A stretch of DNA of 64,000 nucleotides from Sinonovacula constricta (Eukaryota; Mollusca; Bivalvia; Cardiida; Solecurtidae): assembly GCA_007844125.1 (NCBI GenBank), contig CM017572.1:34399544-34463543 (forward strand), written 5' to 3'. A model generated the notes under the pieces. The model was not told the origin of the DNA, ran no database searches, and saw only the letters and a list, made by a program, of their open reading frames with translations. Positions 56,033 to 64,000 of the stretch are shown here, in pieces; position 1 is the stretch's first letter, and each line of letters starts with the position of its first letter. The translations under genes and the position numbers were made by a program.

Positions 56033-56962
56033 GGGTCAAAAATGCCCAAAAACCGAAAAGGTGCCATACCAAAACGGCCCAGGACCATAATGGCCTGGAC
56101 CAGAAAGGCCCGCAAAGGCTCATATTTTATATTATATACATACACATTATATTATGTTTAATGAGTAATTGAGTAGCCGAAACCAAAACTGTGGTTTGAG
56201 CGTTCACGAGACCAGGCGACGTCGCAGTATGTGTTTAAATGTGAATTCTAAAAATACATGTTTATAAAAATACATTTACAGTATGTAAATAATACAGCAA
56301 ATAAAATTCAAACACCCCACCTGCTTTCTCACTCGATGCTTGGGACCCGACGATGGCGCAGTTAATATTTGGAATTTTAAAACGAAAAATTTAAGCCAAA
56401 AATTGCCAAAAAAGGTTAAAGTCCCAGAATGAAAAAATAAATTAATTGACTTTTGAATTAAATAATTTTAGAATTAAGGCCAAAAACAATATATTAAATT
56501 ATTTGTAACTGATATAAATAGAAATTATAAACACGTTATTTTATACCATGTGTTATTTTATACCATGTAAATTTTATTAGGAGATTGAATTAAAATTTAA
56601 TGTAAGCAAAGTTTTAAATATAATTTTAAATAGTGATCAATTTAACATAGTAATTTAATCATGGTAAGAAATATTCTACAGTACACATATGTTCATGTTA
56701 TTAAAAAGATGCAGCAACTAAATATAAAGTAAATGTTACACTTAATATACATTTACATATAATAAATTAATACTATTTAATAATATACAATTACGTTTAA
56801 TATTCTACTTGAACATGCTTGTACATATTACACACACATATGGGCCTTTTCGACTCCCCATTTATTGGCCATTCCACTACCACTACCTTTAAAACGTGGC
56901 CCTTTTGGTCCGGGCCGTTTTTGACTGGGCCGTTTTGGATTTGGGCTTTTTTGACCCGACAT
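56033..56962. mobile_element. 930-bp element flanked by long inverted repeats
   Basis: Left GGGTCAAAAATGCCCAAAAA, CCAAAACGGCCCAGGACC, GGACCAGAAAGGCC; right (reverse complement) GGGTCAAAAAAGCCCAAATC, CCAAAACGGCCCAGTC, GGACCAAAAGGGCC. The arms are about 65-85 bp and imperfect. No target duplication is visible and the interior is AT-rich without transposase. Could be a foldback or MULE-type non-autonomous element. Confidence 0.55.
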
Positions 56963-56974
56963 CGTCCGTTCACA

Positions 56975-57036
56975 GAGCCTCTATATCTCAGAGCTAGTAT
57001 TGGGGAGGTCTGTGGTTCGAATCCAGGTGGAGGCTC
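56975..57036 (+). other. tRNA-like sequence, 62 nt, degenerate
   Basis: GAGCCTC at the 5' end pairs fully with GAGGCTC at the 3' end. GTGGTTCGAATCCAGG contains a perfect B box (GGTTCGAATCC). The D and anticodon arms are too short for a normal tRNA (62 rather than ~72 nt) and no anticodon stem forms, so this is a tRNA pseudogene or SINE head, not a functional tRNA. Confidence 0.5.
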
Positions 57037-57039
57037 AGT

Positions 57040-57615
57040 CTTTAAACTCCTGTTACACATAGCCCAGGAGACAAAAATACACTCACACGGGCGCCCTTCC
57101 TTCTCAAACCTCAACAGACTCCAGGGCCCAACTCCCAATCCCCAACTTCCCAGCTGCTGCAACCTATTACCCATGGTGTCGATAATTGCTTGTCATCCAT
57201 AAATAAATATAAAAATACAGTACTAACCTTTAGAGAGTGTCTAATTTCCAGATACAAATGATTATTCCACGAAAATAGCACGGTGGATTCAGCCCTTAGT
57301 ATTTTAGACACTTAAATAGCTCATTTACACGATAAAACGACAGCGTGTAACTCCCAAAACCGGGAAGAATACATGACCCGAACGAAATAATTGATTAAAA
57401 TCCCATCGCTTTGGTGTAAACATCTCTAATCCAACATTTCTACTAAGAATATAACCCAAAAATAACACAGAAATCTTATCCAGCCGAGACGAAACTAAAC
57501 TTCCGGTATGACTAAAGTGCGGAAAGAAGTTAAATAGCGAAAAGGAGTTTCGCGGAAAGGAGTTTTTGTTTTTATTGCAGTGCATGCAAGTTTCAATAAT
57601 ACTGTTCATTGGATT
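57040..57615. other. No gene supported
   Basis: Frames here lack splice or start support. Nothing repeat-like recognised. Confidence 0.4.
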
Positions 57616-58135
57616 TCGGAGACCTCGTACCACTTCGATCTCGTACTACTACAATGTCTTGCCATTCTTGGAGACTTCGTACCACCTATAGGATATATAG
57701 GGATTTATTTTCGCACCTAATATTAAGTACCCGCTATCGATGTCATTAATATCCCAATAGACATGTAATTGGTAATTATGCGTTGATGATTGATGTTTTC
57801 GCACATATTAAGTACCCATTAATAGGCGAGTAATTACAGAAGATTGGTGTGAAAAATAGGACAAACACTTGGTACAGCTTAATAAAATTTATTTCAAACA
57901 TCAATAATATTGTAATAAAATATAAAGCACATTTTGTGATTGATGGCACCAGAAACAATACATATTGCGCGGCATTTAACGTAACTAATATACACAAACT
58001 AATATACACAAGTTGCATAATCACACACATACACACACTCTGCATAAATATTGACCTGCATTTAACATAACTGATATACACAATTAAACTAATATACACA
58101 AGTTGCATAATCACACACATACATAGACTTCACTG

Positions 58136-58465
58136 CAGGCGCGTATCTGGGCCGTTTTGGAAGTTACGCACAATTACAAGGGAAATAACCTTTGTAGTAA
58201 TACTTTTGAATATATTCGGTTCTTTTCTAATGAAAAATGGGTAAAATGCGGACATGCGAGGAATTTAACGCAAAATATGAACGACAACTTGAATGGCGTG
58301 GTAATAAGATTTTATAACATAGAAACTGGGGAAATAAAATATATCATTCCTATCCCGAGAAATGTATCGATATTCTTAGTGTTTTTTTGGTACTTTTAGA
58401 TTTTCCGAATTTTCGAACGGAGGTTACGCACGTGCGTAAAGTGTGTAATGGCAGAAACGCGCCTG
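58136..58465. mobile_element. hAT-type MITE, 330 bp, perfect 8-bp target duplication
   Basis: Ends CAGGCGCGTATCTG (left) and CAGGCGCGTTTCTG (reverse complement of right), then related TTACGCAC sub-terminal motifs. Flanks are CTTCACTG at 58128-58135 and CTTCACTG at 58466-58473. An exact 8-bp duplication next to CAG-type ends is diagnostic for hAT. The 80-residue open frame inside (58157-58399) shows no transposase motif. Confidence 0.9.
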
Positions 58466-58496
58466 CTTCACTGTCTCATCATATTAGTCATTGACA

Positions 58497-58795
58497 CTAC
58501 TCATCTTCCAAATAATCGTCACCCGACCTCTCCGATGGACCGAGCCCGACAATGTGGCTTGCTGTTCTCAGTAGCTGGTTGGTAGTCAGCTCGTCTTCTT
58601 CATACCTTTCCCAGGCCTGGTGGAGCTTCTCGTGTGTTTCCTGGTACTTCTTGCGATGAAGTCGCTGCAAGATGTTCGCCGACACCAGTCTCATCTGAAT
58701 CTGAACAAACTGTGCCTCCCCGTACAGAAGAGGCACCAGCACATAGAATGGTAGCTGCGCACCCCCAGCCCTTGTATTCAGTCGCCGGTGCCACC
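58497..58795 (-). pseudogene. MULE-type transposase C-terminus, downstream piece
   Basis: Reads WHRRLNTRAGGAQLPFYVLV, PLLYGEAQFVQIQMRLVSAN, ILQRLHRKKYQE and on to a stop at 58497. This pattern (WHxRLN, LPFYxLxxLLxxEA, RLVS, RxxRKKYxE) matches the region after the catalytic core in MULE/FLYWCH-associated transposases of molluscs. It should splice to the piece at 58960-59097, but the base pair before the exon is AC instead of AG (minus strand 58797-58796), so the acceptor appears mutated. The catalytic DDE part is missing. Confidence 0.68.
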
Positions 58796-58959
58796 GTGAA
58801 AAATTTAAAATATCTATTACTGATAAAATTACGAGAACATTGGTCATGAATTACTCATTACTAATATTAATATCATAGTCGTTTATTATTTAAGATGTTT
58901 TAAATGTTTATCAACAATATTAAATGAATATATATAATATGGCAATTAAAATGTCATAC

Positions 58960-59097
58960 CCTCCACATCATTGTTGGTGCGGCGGACCGTCTCCATATAC
59001 AACGACCAATTCTCTGGCCTACAGACGCAGCCGTTGACCCATGTTCCGCCGATGTAACCTACCAGCTCTAAGATGCGGGCTCTCTCCGACTCGACTG
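58960..59097 (-). pseudogene. MULE-type transposase C-terminus, upstream piece
   Basis: Reads VESERARILELVGYIGGTWV, NGCVCRPENWSLYMETVRRT, NNDVEG, ending GGAGG then GTATGA, a good donor. RTNNDVEG directly precedes WHxRLN in the family, so this exon and 58497-58795 are adjacent parts of one protein. Upstream is an A-rich run on the minus strand and no further domain, so the element is 5'-truncated here. Confidence 0.68.
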
Positions 59098-59389
59098 CTT
59101 GTTTATTTATTTTTTTTTTTTTTCAAAATAATGGCAAACATGAACATAACGACAAATTAGCATAGAACATTTATTGAATCAAATACTAAAAACAAATTCA
59201 TTTCATTGTTCAATAAAAATATTACAAAAACATTGTTAATAGTAATTTAAGCATTAACTTTGGAAAAGAAAATCGTTCAAAAAGTTTCATTGATAATTTC
59301 TTCTATATTTATATATGTGGTACGAAGTCTCCAGGAAAGTGGCACGAAGTCTCCTGGCACGAGATCGTAGTGGTACGAAGTCACCCTAA

Positions 59390-59674
59390 TTCGATATTAC
59401 CTATCTATAGATCTCGTTAACTAGCAACAACTATGTAATTTCGAGAATAGTTATTGTAATGATTTCATCTACCCCAAACACAGTAAAGGACATCTAAGCA
59501 CAGAAAGATCTGAAGATAGGTACGTAAATATTGATGTTTAATTTCATATCCGTACCATGTATTAATATTCGCGGATAAGAATTCATATTAGGTATTTTGG
59601 CATACCGCCGGCTGCGTAGTAACGGTCGAGCATGCGCAATTTGAGCATTTCTGGTGATCGCTAAGTACAAAGTG
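59390..59674. other. Upstream flank of the TRIM-like gene
   Basis: Unique sequence with no exon. CATGCGCAATTTGAGCA at 59630 lies in a GC-richer stretch before the presumed promoter. Confidence 0.4.
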
Positions 59675-60415
59675 TCCAGTGGAACTTTTAAATAAATACG
59701 TTGAAGTATAACATTGTGTGCCTGTGTTTGTGTTAGAATACTTCACAGCGACCTTCCAGCATCATTTTCAGCCAAATCGTGTATTATTGTGTGCTCTCCA
59801 GTCGGGTTCGTTGATTCAGTTTACGTGTTTATTCAAATTATTGTGTAACTAAGCAATTTAAAAACCTAAACAAGGCTGTGGTCTGAAATAGAAATTGCAT
59901 TATATTAAAATACTTTTTTACATTAAATCTTAACTTGGGGCCACTTATGGGTAATAAAGGTACATCTTCTTCCGGGTTGTGACAGCTTGAGTGCAGCACT
60001 CACTTGTGCAGCAAGCCATGTTAATATTTTCTTTATTGATGGAGAACATAACATAAGCATTTCACCCATTACATAAGCATTTCACCTTTTGACCTCTGTG
60101 CTTAATGTATGGCTAGTCTTTGGGTAAACTCAGTTTAATTTCTTTCCTATGCATTACATTTAAAAGCTTGTTTTTTTGTTGTTTTTTTCATTACATAGTT
60201 ATCTGTTATCGAAAACTATATTTTCTGGATATCCGCATGTGGTTTTATTTAAACAATGCGTTCTTATATAAAGCAACACTTATATTTATATTGTTCATGT
60301 CATTACACTTTGATTACACATACGTTTGTTATAACCCATGGGTTTTGATTGGACAAATTGATACTAAATCAACGCTGAAATCTAAAGGTCAGCCTCAGTT
60401 GCTATTTTGTTGAAG
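59675..60415 (+). promoter_or_regulatory. Presumed promoter and 5' leader of the TRIM-like gene
   Basis: Conserved with 37085-37640, which lies outside any gene I can read, so the conservation marks a unit that includes upstream sequence. TTTTAAATAAATACG at 59686 is a candidate TATA-like box, with possible transcription start about 25-35 bp downstream. No ATG-bearing exon is evident before 60977, so the leader is probably non-coding and spliced. Start site and donor cannot be fixed from sequence alone. Confidence 0.45.
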
Positions 60416-60419
60416 AGTT

Positions 60420-60976
60420 TCACATTTTTCGCAGTAGGCATGTTTCTTTCAAATGCACATCAATTAGAATACACCCAGTTTCTGTCCTAGACTAGAAGTG
60501 TATTTATAACTTTCTACATTAAACAGGTTGAGGATGCCTAGCATGCACTTTCTGTTTTCTGTCACAAATCAGAATAAAGTGAGTTTATCGGATGAAACGT
60601 CCATCTTTCAGTCTCACATTTAAAATCCAGTTAGAATCTATTCATGAATACACATTTTCAATAAAATACAAATCTGTGTTACCTGACTGGCAACAAAATT
60701 CTTGTTTAACTTAAGCTGAATCTAATGTTCATGTGTAATAGAGTGCAAACGTTCTGTCATTGTACACACTCTTGTTGTTTGCAATATCACAAACCCATAA
60801 CCATCTGAGGTCCTACTTAAAGCATACATTGTATAAACTGACTTTGCAAAGCCATTTAACTTAAACAAACTGTATCATTTATTTAACCATTATCAGGATA
60901 AGATTGAGTTACTGTGTTTCCTGCTGTTAACCTCGGTTCACGTTGACTTAGCAACACATACATATTTTTCTTGCAG
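60420..60976 (+). other. Probable first intron of the TRIM-like gene
   Basis: AT-rich sequence ending in TTTTTCTTGCAG, the acceptor of the first coding exon. Confidence 0.5.
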
Positions 60977-61026
60977 CACAGATCTCAGTGTACATACTTT
61001 TGGAAATCTTGTTGTGGAAAGTAAAT

Positions 61027-61334
61027 ATGGCAACTAAAATTGATGCAGAGCAGGGGTCAGATGAATATAAAGATCCTAAGTGTTTCATTTGTGCCAAGAA
61101 GAAAAAAGACAAGACTGCAGATTATTATTGCTCTGACTGCAATAAACATCTGTGTACATCATGCTTAGGATTTCATAATCATTTGCATGAAAATCACAAT
61201 GTACTGAAAGGACATGGAGGAGACAAAGATGTGCTTACCGAGAAATGTGGAAAACATGCTGATGAATTAATAACGTTGTACTGTCGACAGGATGACGAAC
61301 TGCTGTGTAGAAAATGTTGCCTCTTGGATCACAG
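61027..61334 (+). CDS. TRIM-like B-box protein, first coding exon
   Basis: The exon starts at 60977 after TTCTTGCAG. The first ATG is 61027 in a strong context (A at -3, G at +4). The 102 complete codons hold two B-box zinc fingers and no RING. The first uses C19, C22, C35, C38, C43, C46 and the His residues of FHNHLHENHN. The second uses C74, H77, C86, D89, C94, C97 and H102. The donor is CACAG then GTCAGT, splitting an Arg codon completed at 63261. B-boxes mediate protein-protein contacts and assembly. Without a RING, ubiquitin ligase activity is not expected from this part. Expanded RING-less TRIM-like families are known in bivalves, often tied to immunity; a specific role here is inference. 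Confidence 0.87.
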
Positions 61335-61348
61335 GTCAGTAATCTTAA

Positions 61349-61570
61349 CTTAAAGATGGTATCCAACAGTTTGCCTGTATCTTATGCATTAATCAACATT
61401 TTAACCCAATTGTAAGGAATTTATGGCCAGATGCGACATAAACTTATACTTTAGTTTAAGCAAATGCTATTTGAAACATGACCTAATTCTCAGACAATAC
61501 ATATCATGACATATATCGCTGTCCATGTTCATACTTTCCACATCTATAAATAAGGACAGGGTTCAGCTTA
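61349..61570 (+). repeat. Dispersed repeat D copy in intron
   Basis: TTAAAGATGGTATCCAACAG, TTATGGCCAGATGCGACATAAACTTATACTTTAGT-type blocks and TCTATAAATAAGGACAGGG. It begins 15 bp after the splice donor of the TRIM-like exon. Confidence 0.75.
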
Positions 61571-62744
61571 AATGTCAGAACTTGTTACCCAGATGATCAG
61601 GAAAACATTATCTCAGAAGTTAGTGATTAATGGTTGTCTTAGTTTCATAATTCATTTTTCTAATGACAAGTGGGTTTTATGCTTTTCTTTTCTCATGGAT
61701 ATAACGGACCAATCAATACCATTTCTCGGGATCTTTTTAGGTAACTATAATTTATTTGGTAGCCTTAGAGAAAAAAATGTTGAAACTGTTGAATAGCACG
61801 TTTAACAAAATTTTTTTTTTTTTTTTTTTTAATTTAAGCTCAAGGTTCAGTCCCAGATCATAGCTCAGTTTAAAAGCTCAATACTTAGTTGTAAATTGTG
61901 AGCCATTTTCATATATGGCTTTATCAGATATGTATACATGTTGCTTTTAAATCTATTTATTTGTAAATCAAATTTGGCAAGTTGAAGGAATAAAAAAGAA
62001 AATTGCAAAATACGCAAATCTTACATAGGTTTTAATGTAAATGATGCAATATGGCCATTGTTAGTCTAACCTAGTTACAGTTTGTTCCCACTGTTAAGGT
62101 GGGTGTGGCTACAACCCATCTGAGAAAGGGTCAGTGCCTTTATTCCCCATGTACTGATGACAAACTTAAGTACATTATGATGTCATCACCCTGGACAGAA
62201 GGTGTCATCTTTGAATGTTGATGTTATCATACAATAGCAGAAAACACGGTTCTTTAATTGTACTAGAAAAGAAAACAAAAAATAGCAGCAAGGTTAGAAA
62301 TGCGGATATTCAATGAATTGTGTTTAAAACTTTATTAATGGATTTGGGATGATGTTGATTTGGTTAGATCAGAAGTTATTTGACATTTTGTATCAAAACC
62401 TTGTAATTCATCCACTGTTTACAGTTTATATAGCAAATTATTTAAATATAGAAATACACATTCCATGTAAAAATATACTTATTGTTTCTGTTATCATCCC
62501 GCGTATGCATCCTTGTGACACTGTTGATAGTAACAAAACGGCGGCCGGGACTATAGGCTGATATTTCCACATATGCATTGATATTTTCTGACAGAATTTA
62601 CCTGGCAAATTATATAAAATGGCCAAGTAAAAAAGGCATGTTACCTCAACTGCTTAATTCTTATAAATATATTAATTAAACAAAATTGTCTCAGAAAAAT
62701 GTTGTTAAAATTCTGAGCATCTAGATTTTTAAACTAAAACCAGT
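61571..62744 (+). other. Intron of the TRIM-like gene
   Basis: AT-rich with a 20-base T run at 61811-61830. No exon supported. Open frames at 61572 and 62349 lack splice sites. Confidence 0.5.
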
Positions 62745-62747
62745 GTG

Positions 62748-63025
62748 TACCGGACTTGGTAGCGCAATCAGTGGAGCGTCGGCTACAGGTAGGGCTCGAT
62801 CCCGGATCGCGACATACCAAAGTGAATTAACAATGGTAGTGGTATTGCTCCCTTGCTAGAGTGTTTAAGCAAATATAAGGCTAGTTTCACGACTGGTAGA
62901 CCCAGTGTCAGGATAATGTGACCGGGTGTGGTATCATGTCAGGTGTTCACGGCATGTTATACACAGTGATGGCAGCACTATATCTGCTTCGAGTGGACAC
63001 CGTGGAAACCAAATAAACAACCAGA
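62748..63025 (+). mobile_element. SINE family C in intron
   Basis: Head ACTTGGTAGCGCAATCAGTG with B box GGGCTCGATCCCGG, then GACATACCAAAGTG, AATGGTAGTGGTATTGCTCC, GTGTGGTATCATGTCAGGTG and CTATATCTGCTTCGAGTGG, ending in ACCAAATAAACAACC. The most complete family C head in the window. Confidence 0.87.
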
Positions 63026-63260
63026 CTTACTGTGTGTAAAATATTGTTTCTGTTCCAAAGGCAACTTCCAATTAATAAAAACAACAACATTTTTGGCAGG
63101 CCAGTATTTGAAAGGTAGCGTCGTCGACTCATAATGCCATTCACTACATGTGTTTTAGTCATACTCAAGGGCAAGCTATTTTATGTGGGGTCTTTCAGCT
63201 TGCATGTGATGTACGAGCTGTTCAGCCTAGACATATGGGTTTTTTTCCATTTCTTTTCAG

Positions 63261-64000
63261 GAAATGTCAGGACCCCAAGAATATAAGGGAATCCTCTGAT
63301 GAACTCAATGCTGATCCTGAGTTACAAGCTGTCCCTGAACAATTAAAATCGGCCCTGGACAGTATAAACAAAGCTATTGAAGCTTTAGATAAGCATGTGG
63401 CTAATATTCAGCAAAGTGGTGATGGTTTTCTTAAAGATCTGGAAGACTATGCGAAGAAATTGTTATCACGAATTGAGGAGCTAAGAGAGAAGGGTAAGAA
63501 GGATATCAAAAGTAAACAAGAAGAGCTTCTTGCAGTTGCCAAACAACATCGGCAGGCATGTGCTGTAACTAAAGATGAAATAAGCCAATGCTTAGACAAA
63601 ATTACAAAGTCAAAAAACTGGAAAGCCAATTTGTTTGTCCTTAAGAAGAAGGGCAAGATAATAGCGCAAAAGGTTGATTCACTTTATAATGAGTCAGACA
63701 GTTTAATAAAGGGATGTCAATTCAACTTCCTGGCTGACATGAAAGTACTTGACTCCCTCAACTTCTTCAATTCCCTTATTGAAGAAGACAGCACAAGGGT
63801 ACAGGATGTGAGCTCACAGTGTGCTGTGGAAGGCGAAGTTGATAAACCAGTACAGGCAACATTAACGAGACCAGGAGAGAAACAAGGAGAGATGCCAGAA
63901 GTTAGACCAGGAAAGAAACCATCAGTGGAACAAGCTCTTTACAGTAAACAAGTTAGAAAATTCAACATCCGTATACCAGAGGATAAGGCCAATTATTGGA
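63261..64000 (+). CDS. TRIM-like B-box protein, second coding exon (runs off the window)
   Basis: Begins after TTTCTTTTCAG and stays open to the window edge, giving residues 103 to about 349. It starts KCQDPKNIRESSDELN. A long coiled coil follows (roughly 115-225) with heptad-like KSALDSINKAIEALDKHV, KDLEDYAKKLLSRIEELREK and KSKQEELLAVAKQHRQ. TRIM coiled coils form antiparallel dimers. A Pro/Gly/Glu-rich linker (RPGEKQGEMPEVRPGKK) comes next, then VRKFNIRIPEDKANYW, which may begin a C-terminal domain such as NHL repeats; that cannot be seen. No stop or frameshift is present, so the gene looks intact here. Confidence 0.88.

Larger units (their letters stand above)
57618..59385 (-). mobile_element. 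MULE-like element between inverted GGAGACTTCGTACCAC repeats
   Basis: About 70 bp at the left (57618-57686) and, inverted, at the right (59317-59385) carry two to three spaced copies of GGAGACTTCGTACCAC with CGATCTCGT between. Between them lie the two pieces of a MULE-type transposase C-terminus (minus strand) and a nested hAT-type MITE. A 9-bp target duplication, expected for MULEs, was not found, so the exact ends are uncertain. Confidence 0.6.

Noticed and set aside
56975..57036. Functional tRNA gene
   Set aside because: Only 62 nt, no proper D or anticodon arm, despite a good acceptor stem and B box.
58157..58399. 80-residue open frame as a gene
   Set aside because: It lies wholly inside a hAT-type MITE with precise target duplication and shows no transposase or other domain.
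60988..61026. Upstream in-frame extension of the TRIM-like protein (13 residues)
   Set aside because: It would begin at GTG. The first ATG in the exon is 61027, in a strong context.

Overview
This is an AT-rich eukaryotic window, most likely from a bivalve mollusc. No single marker gene proves the organism. The inference rests on the repeat landscape: tRNA-derived SINEs, ~145-bp tandem modules that end in a shared GGTGAGC-type motif (resembling the 'pearl'/Helitron-associated elements of bivalves), an I-type LINE, and a RING-less B-box/TRIM-like gene. Almost everything visible is repeat or mobile DNA; protein-coding exons are sparse and short. There are no bacterial-style operons.

Layout. 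1-2.2 kb: a 31-bp minisatellite split by an 0.8-kb interruption. 2.2-4.9 kb: a decayed, 5'-truncated LINE on +, itself carrying a SINE. 5.4-5.9 kb: a long GA (polypurine) tract. 6-15.7 kb: gene-poor, with a PIF/Harbinger-like MITE (10413-11180, TTA duplication), a SINE remnant and a possible hAT-like element (14478-15646). 16-22 kb: about 5 kb of G/T/A-only GGTAGN minisatellites, part of which is a tandem duplication of whole minisatellite blocks. 22.7-24.9 kb: a mariner-like MITE, and a pogo-like element carrying the remnant of a CENP-B-type helix-turn-helix inside a bivalve tandem repeat.

25.4-36.5 kb holds scattered short + strand exons (28903-28971, 29061-29141, 30198-30299 and others) that keep one splice phase and probably belong to one unrecognised gene. 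Its introns are packed with SINEs. One exon, with its neighbouring SINE, has been tandemly duplicated and the second copy is broken. 37.1-37.6 kb repeats the upstream/first-exon region of the TRIM-like gene found at 60 kb. 38-41 kb has a ~200-bp tandem repeat, an inverted copy of its unit, and a LINE endonuclease fragment. 41.2-44.1 kb contains three candidate exons of a second unrecognised gene. 44771-44954 is a perfect 184-bp palindrome next to an (AT)43 tract.

45.3-53.6 kb (minus strand) is a near-complete I-type LINE: ORF1 with zinc knuckles, then endonuclease, reverse transcriptase and RNase H. It is inactivated by two homopolymer frameshifts, a 38-bp tandem duplication and four in-frame stops. 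54-59.4 kb has further tandem modules, an inverted-repeat-flanked element, and a MULE-like transposase fragment between inverted GGAGACTTCGTACCAC repeats, with a hAT-type MITE (perfect 8-bp duplication) nested inside. 59.7-64 kb is the 5' part of a TRIM-like B-box/coiled-coil gene on +, running off the right edge. The host genes show no visible functional link with each other; the unifying theme is nested transposition and local duplication.
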